Assembly (NCBI RefSeq): GCF_029542205.1
Contig: NZ_CP113783.1
Span: 3,773,001-3,837,000 of the forward strand
Reading direction: 5' to 3'
DNA: 64,000 nt
Source: Pseudoxanthomonas sp. SE1
Lineage (GTDB): Bacteria > Pseudomonadota > Gammaproteobacteria > Xanthomonadales > Xanthomonadaceae
Part shown: positions 60,145 through 64,000 of the stretch, one piece after another
Layout: every line of letters starts with the position of its first letter
Numbering within the stretch: the first letter of the stretch is position 1
Notes under the pieces: model-generated
The model's database searches: none
The model's input: the letters and a program-made list of their open reading frames with translations, nothing else
What the model was told of the DNA's origin: nothing
Made by a program: the position numbers and the translations under genes

Positions 60145-60780
60145 ATGACCGAGTTCCTGAACACCGCGCTGACATTCCCGACGCTCATCTACAGCGTGTT
60201 GCTCGCGTTCTGCACGGTGTACTGGTTGCTGGCGGCCACTGGCATCGTGGACATCGATGCCGTCGACGGCTGGCTGACAACCGATGGCGATACGGCGGAG
60301 CCCAGCGTGGTCGCCGGCATGCTGGCCAAGCTCGGCCTGTCCGGCGTGCCCATGATGCTGGTGCTTACCGTGCTGTCTTTCTTCGGCTGGCTGATCACCT
60401 ATTTCGTGCAGTTGTTCCTGCTCCAGCACCTGCCGGGCAGCCTGCGCTGGATCGCTGGCGCCGGCACGCTGGTCGTCGCTCTGCTAACCGGCGCACTGGT
60501 GACCTCGCTGCTGCTGCGCCCGCTGGCGTCGGTGATCGCACGCTTGCGTCCGCCTGTACCGCCGTCCGTGCTGGGTCGCGCCGGCTCGGTCATCTCGCCG
60601 CATGCGGATGCAGGCAGCGGACGCGCCCACTTCGACGACGGCGGCGCAGGCCTGATCCTGCAGGTCCGCGCGCTGCCGGGCGAGCGCTTCTCGCGCGGCG
60701 ACCGCGTCGTCCTGATCGAGCATCTCGAAACCGACAACACCTACCGCGTCATGTCCGAAACCACCTTCCTCCAGCAGTAA
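60145..60780 (+). CDS. YqiJ-like OB-fold membrane protein (DUF1449)
   Basis: 211 residues with two to three membrane helices (about 9-35, 75-98 and 105-128) and a C-terminal OB-fold of the NfeD/DUF1449 type (ILQVRALPGERFSRGDRVVLIEHLETD). Such proteins pair with a flotillin, as here (30 bp downstream), and affect its oligomer in the membrane. Equivalent to E. coli YqiJ, the partner of YqiK. Confidence 0.85.
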   Translation: MTEFLNTALTFPTLIYSVLLAFCTVYWLLAATGIVDIDAVDGWLTTDGDTAEPSVVAGMLAKLGLSGVPMMLVLTVLSFFGWLITYFVQLFLLQHLPGSLRWIAGAGTLVVALLTGALVTSLLLRPLASVIARLRPPVPPSVLGRAGSVISPHADAGSGRAHFDDGGAGLILQVRALPGERFSRGDRVVLIEHLETDNTYRVMSETTFLQQ

Positions 60781-60810
60781 GCACCCGCGCCGTCTACAAG
60801 GAGTTCTGCA

Positions 60811-62784
60811 ATGACCACTGCCACCATCCTCCCCTTCGCCATCGGCCTCGTCGTGCTGATGGTGCTGGGATTCGGCTTCATCGGCATCTTCAAGGCCTTC
60901 TACAAGAAGGTCGAACAGGGCACGGCCCTGATCGTCAACGACATGAGCGCGCAGCCGAAGGTGCACTTCACCGGTGCGCTGATCATCCCGGTGCTGTACA
61001 AGGCCGAGCTGATGAAGATCAGCCTGATCACCCTGCAGGTGGACCGGCGCGGCAAGGAAGGCCTGGTCTGCAAGGACAACATGCGCGCCGACATCGCGGT
61101 GGCGTTCTATCTGCGGGTCAATGAAACGCCCGCCGACGTGTTGCGCGTGGCCAAGGCGATCGGTGCCGACCGTGCGTCCGACAGGCACGCGGTGGACGAG
61201 TTGTTCAACGCCAAGTTCTCCGAGGCACTGAAGACCGTCGGCAAGAAGTTCGACTTCACCGAGTTGTTCGACAAGCGCCAGGAATTCCGTGACGAGATCG
61301 TCGCCGTCATCGGCCAGGATCTCAACGGTTACGTGCTGGAAGATGTCGCCATCGATTATCTGGAACAGACGCCGAAGCACCTGCTCGACCCCAGCAACAT
61401 CCTGGACGCCGAAGGCATCCGCAAGATCACCGAACTGACCGCGCGTCAGAACGTGCAGACCAACGAACTGGAGCAGAACGAGAAGCTGGCGATCACCAAG
61501 AAGAACACCGAAGCCCGCGAGGCGCTGCTCGCGCTGGAACGCCAGCAGGCCGAGGCCGAGGCACGCCAGCACCGCGAAGTTGAAACGGTGCGCGCCCGCG
61601 AAGCCGCCGAAACCGCCAAGGTGATCGAGGAGCAGCGACAGGTGTCCGAGCGTGCGCGCCTGGAAACCGAGGAGCAGATCAAGATCCGCGAGCAGGAGCA
61701 GCTGCGCCAGGTCGAAGTGGCCGAGCAGAACCGCCGTCGCGCCGTCGCCATCGAACTCGAGCGCGTGGCGCGCGCCGAGCAGCTGGAGCGCGTCAACACC
61801 GACAAGGAAGTCCAGATGCAGGAAGTCGACCGCGACAAGGTGGTCGAGCAGGGCCGCATGGAAGTGGCCAACGTCGTGCGCGAGCGGACCCAGATCGAGC
61901 AGACGGTCGCGGTCGCCGAAGAGAAGATCAAGGAGACGCGTGAAGTCGCCGAAGCCGACCGCGCCAGGCAGGTGACCATCCTCGCCGCAGAAGCTGCCGC
62001 GCAGGAAACCCTGGTCAAGGACGTCAAGGCCGCCGAAGCCGCCGAGCAGGCCGCGCGCCACCGCGCAGTCGAACTGACGGTGCTGGCCGAGGCCGAACTG
62101 CAGGCCGCCGGCAAGCAGGCCGAAGCCAAGCGCGTGATGGCGGACGGTGTACGTGCGGAGAGCGCTGCGCCCGGCCTGGCGCAGGCCCAGGTGCAGGAAG
62201 CGAATGCCGTGGCGATGGAGAAGACCGGCCTGGCCGAAGCACGCGTGCTCGAAGCCAAGGCCGATGCCACCTACAAGCAGGGCAACGCGGATGCGCGCGT
62301 GCTGAACGAACGCCTGACCGCCGAAGCCGAAGGTGCGCAGAAACTGGGGCTGGCCAACGCCAGTGCCAGCCAGGCCATGGGCGATGCCGAGGCCAGCAAC
62401 ATCGCCAAGAAGATGTCCGCGGAAGCCGAAGGCCTGACCTCCAAGTTCGACGCGATGGGCAAGATGAGCCCGGATGCGCGCAGCCACGAGGAGTTCCGCA
62501 TGCTGCTGGAAACGCAGCTGCGCCAGCTGCTGGCATCGATCGACGCGGGCAAGGCCATCTCCCGCGAGAACGCCGAAGTCCTCGCCAGCGCGCTGAAGAG
62601 CGCCAACATCGAGTTGATCGGTGGCGACGGCGGCGTGTTCAACGCGTTGACCAGGGGCATTTCGCTGGGCAAGGCGCTGGAAGGCATCGTGGGCGAAAGC
62701 CCGATCGCCTCGCAGCTACTGGGTCGCCTGGCGGGCGCCGGCCTGCCAGTGTCCGGCCGCGCGGCCGAAGCGAGCGACGCCTGA
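60811..62784 (+). CDS. Flotillin family protein (YqiK-like)
   Basis: 657-residue SPFH/band-7 protein. An N-terminal membrane helix (LPFAIGLVVLMVLGFGFIGIF) is followed by the SPFH domain (residues 30-200: DKRQEFRDEIVAVIGQDLNG), then a long Glu/Ala-rich coiled coil (residues 215-560) typical of flotillins, and a hydrophobic tail. It forms membrane microdomains. AAGGAGTT precedes the ATG. Function is tied to YqiJ and PspA by context. Confidence 0.92.
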   Translation: MTTATILPFAIGLVVLMVLGFGFIGIFKAFYKKVEQGTALIVNDMSAQPKVHFTGALIIPVLYKAELMKISLITLQVDRRGKEGLVCKDNMRADIAVAFYLRVNETPADVLRVAKAIGADRASDRHAVDELFNAKFSEALKTVGKKFDFTELFDKRQEFRDEIVAVIGQDLNGYVLEDVAIDYLEQTPKHLLDPSNILDAEGIRKITELTARQNVQTNELEQNEKLAITKKNTEAREALLALERQQAEAEARQHREVETVRAREAAETAKVIEEQRQVSERARLETEEQIKIREQEQLRQVEVAEQNRRRAVAIELERVARAEQLERVNTDKEVQMQEVDRDKVVEQGRMEVANVVRERTQIEQTVAVAEEKIKETREVAEADRARQVTILAAEAAAQETLVKDVKAAEAAEQAARHRAVELTVLAEAELQAAGKQAEAKRVMADGVRAESAAPGLAQAQVQEANAVAMEKTGLAEARVLEAKADATYKQGNADARVLNERLTAEAEGAQKLGLANASASQAMGDAEASNIAKKMSAEAEGLTSKFDAMGKMSPDARSHEEFRMLLETQLRQLLASIDAGKAISRENAEVLASALKSANIELIGGDGGVFNALTRGISLGKALEGIVGESPIASQLLGRLAGAGLPVSGRAAEASDA

Positions 62785-62801
62785 CGCATCCTGCCTGAGC
62801 C

Positions 62802-62825
62802 GGCCGGCGGCACCGTCCGCCGGCC
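62802..62825 (+). terminator. Hairpin between the flotillin and ATPase genes
   Basis: GGCCGGCGG and CCGCCGGCC pair over 9 bp around CACCGT. No U-run follows, so it is more likely to trim downstream transcription or stabilise the upstream mRNA than to terminate fully. Confidence 0.5.
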
Positions 62826-62870
62826 CCGATTTCCGCATCGACCGCCCAGGACGGGCGAGGATGAGGTCCG

Positions 62871-64000
62871 ATGTCCGATACGCCGAACGCCGAAGTTCCT
62901 TCCACCGACACGCAGGTCGATCAGGCGGTCGCCCAGGGCGGCGCCTACGACGTGCTGCGCCGTCGCCTTGACGAGCAGGGCGCGCGGCTGCGCGCCGTGA
63001 CGGAAGGGATCAACACACGCCGCCTGCAGGAATTCGGCGACAGCCGGATGGAGGCCATCGGCCGCCTGCGCATCCGCACCGACCACAATTCGGTCGGCCG
63101 CGACATCGTGCAGGTCGGAGACCTGCTGTTGTTCGGTTTCAACGTCTACATGGGATTGAAGGCGACCACGTCGGTGGCCGACGTGTTCGGCCTCTATCGT
63201 CTGGTGGAGACCGGCGAAGGCTACGACGTGGCGCCGGTCGACATCGCCGCGAGCTTCCTGGGCGAGGATGCCTTCCAACGCGACTTCCGCGAGTTGTACA
63301 GCTACTACAAGGACGCACGGCTGTTGCAGCTGATCGTCCGCGACAGCCGGCTGCTGATGGCGTTCCAGATCGGCCTGAAGAACACCGACGTGCGCGTGTT
63401 CCGCTGGACGCTCACCGCCGATGGCGAGGTGAACTACCTGGACGCGCGCGGCGAGCGCGACATCGTGCTGCCGCCGCCGTTCGACTTCGAGTGGACGCGG
63501 GCGACCAAGGACATGGAGGTCAGCGGCCGCCATCCGCACCTGAATATCCTCGACACGCTGTTCGTGGAGACCATCGGCGGCGACCTGACATTGAAGGTGG
63601 AGAACAACACCGAGAGCGGCGCGGGCGTCTACAGCGAGCCGGTCGAGGACCGGACGCAATCGCTGGACGACGCGCAGATCGAGTTCGCGCGCGTCGGTTC
63701 GCTGATCCTGCTCAAGGTGCTGCCGTACCGCGAGAGCGCGTGGCGCGGCCTTGTGTACAACACCCAGACCGGCAAGGTGACGCGGCTGGATGCCATCGTA
63801 CAGGCCTGCATCCAGTTACCCGAAGACCACGGCATCATTTTCCCGGGCGGCTACTACCTGCAGAACGGCGAGCACAAGGCCTTCGATGCCGCCGTGCAGG
63901 ACATGCAGTACAAGCGCACGATCCGATCGCCGAACGGCGAAGACGTGATGTACGTGTTCTATGAGCGCGAAACCGGCCAGGCCGCGCTGCTGGTCTACAA
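62871..64000 (+). CDS. DNA repair ATPase, N-terminal part (runs off the window)
   Basis: 376 codons visible of a large protein. The start MSDTPNAEVPSTDTQVDQAVA leads to DVLRRRLDEQGARLRAVTEG, DLLLFGFNVYMGLKATTSVADVFGLY and YYKDARLLQLIVRDSRLLMAFQ, the N-terminal region of the family annotated as DNA repair ATPase in proteobacteria. Walker motifs must lie beyond the window. The family regularly follows the YjfI/PspA/flotillin genes, so a role in membrane-stress response is at least as likely as DNA repair. ATG 62871 is chosen; the ATG at 62861 is out of frame. Confidence 0.8.
   Translation, partial: MSDTPNAEVPSTDTQVDQAVAQGGAYDVLRRRLDEQGARLRAVTEGINTRRLQEFGDSRMEAIGRLRIRTDHNSVGRDIVQVGDLLLFGFNVYMGLKATTSVADVFGLYRLVETGEGYDVAPVDIAASFLGEDAFQRDFRELYSYYKDARLLQLIVRDSRLLMAFQIGLKNTDVRVFRWTLTADGEVNYLDARGERDIVLPPPFDFEWTRATKDMEVSGRHPHLNILDTLFVETIGGDLTLKVENNTESGAGVYSEPVEDRTQSLDDAQIEFARVGSLILLKVLPYRESAWRGLVYNTQTGKVTRLDAIVQACIQLPEDHGIIFPGGYYLQNGEHKAFDAAVQDMQYKRTIRSPNGEDVMYVFYERETGQAALLVY

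Overview
The window is high-GC (roughly two thirds G+C) DNA from a gammaproteobacterium, most likely a member of the Xanthomonadaceae such as Pseudoxanthomonas or Xanthomonas. The clues are a xyloglucan locus built around a TonB receptor, a CE20-type acetylesterase, REP repeats with the GTAG signature, and a lipase beside ankyrin lipoproteins. Genes are dense, many start codons overlap the preceding stop, and no rRNA, tRNA, prophage, insertion sequence or CRISPR array was seen.

Region 1 (1-25492) is a plant-cell-wall sugar locus. A minus-strand block reads TonB receptor, GH74 endo-xyloglucanase, CE20 acetylesterase, GH35 beta-galactosidase, GH31 alpha-xylosidase, GH95 alpha-L-fucosidase, xylB, xylA (cut by the window edge). 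Divergent from it, behind a GbpR-like LysR regulator, lies a DeLey-Doudoroff galactose operon (sugar dehydrogenase, KDPGal aldolase, galactonate dehydratase, lactonase, KDGal kinase) followed by two GH43 enzymes. Together they would import and dismantle xyloglucan and feed xylose and galactose to central metabolism. Fucose metabolism is not seen.

Region 2 (25499-40897) is a low-oxygen respiration block. cydABX (cytochrome bd) is divergent from ccoNOQP (cbb3 oxidase). The cbb3 genes are followed by ccoG, fixH, ccoI, ccoS, a TauE/SafE-like gene and cydDC. One perfect FNR/ANR box sits in the shared control region. An FNR-type regulator with FnrL-like cysteine spacing lies at 46760-47524.

Region 3 (41100-46684) interrupts this block. 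It has three tandem ankyrin lipoprotein genes alternating with copies of a small unrecognised ORF, all joined by ATGA overlaps, then a 727-aa lipase-fold protein and a membrane coiled-coil protein. It looks like a toxin with amplified immunity-type lipoproteins. It is the best candidate in the window for an undescribed system.

Region 4 (47923-58592) is mostly housekeeping: rhlE, queD, a phasin, bioD, msrC, a TfoX-C protein, a cobalamin riboswitch with btuB, dinB, fabAB and a glycerophosphodiesterase. Two REP inverted pairs flank the bioD-msrC segment. The fabA promoter region carries a second perfect FNR box, suggesting oxygen control of unsaturated fatty acid synthesis.

Region 5 (58820-64000) is a membrane-stress cluster: YjfI (DUF2170), PspA, a YqiJ-like protein, a flotillin and the start of a large DNA repair ATPase. 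Its promoter appears to place transcription start at the first codon.
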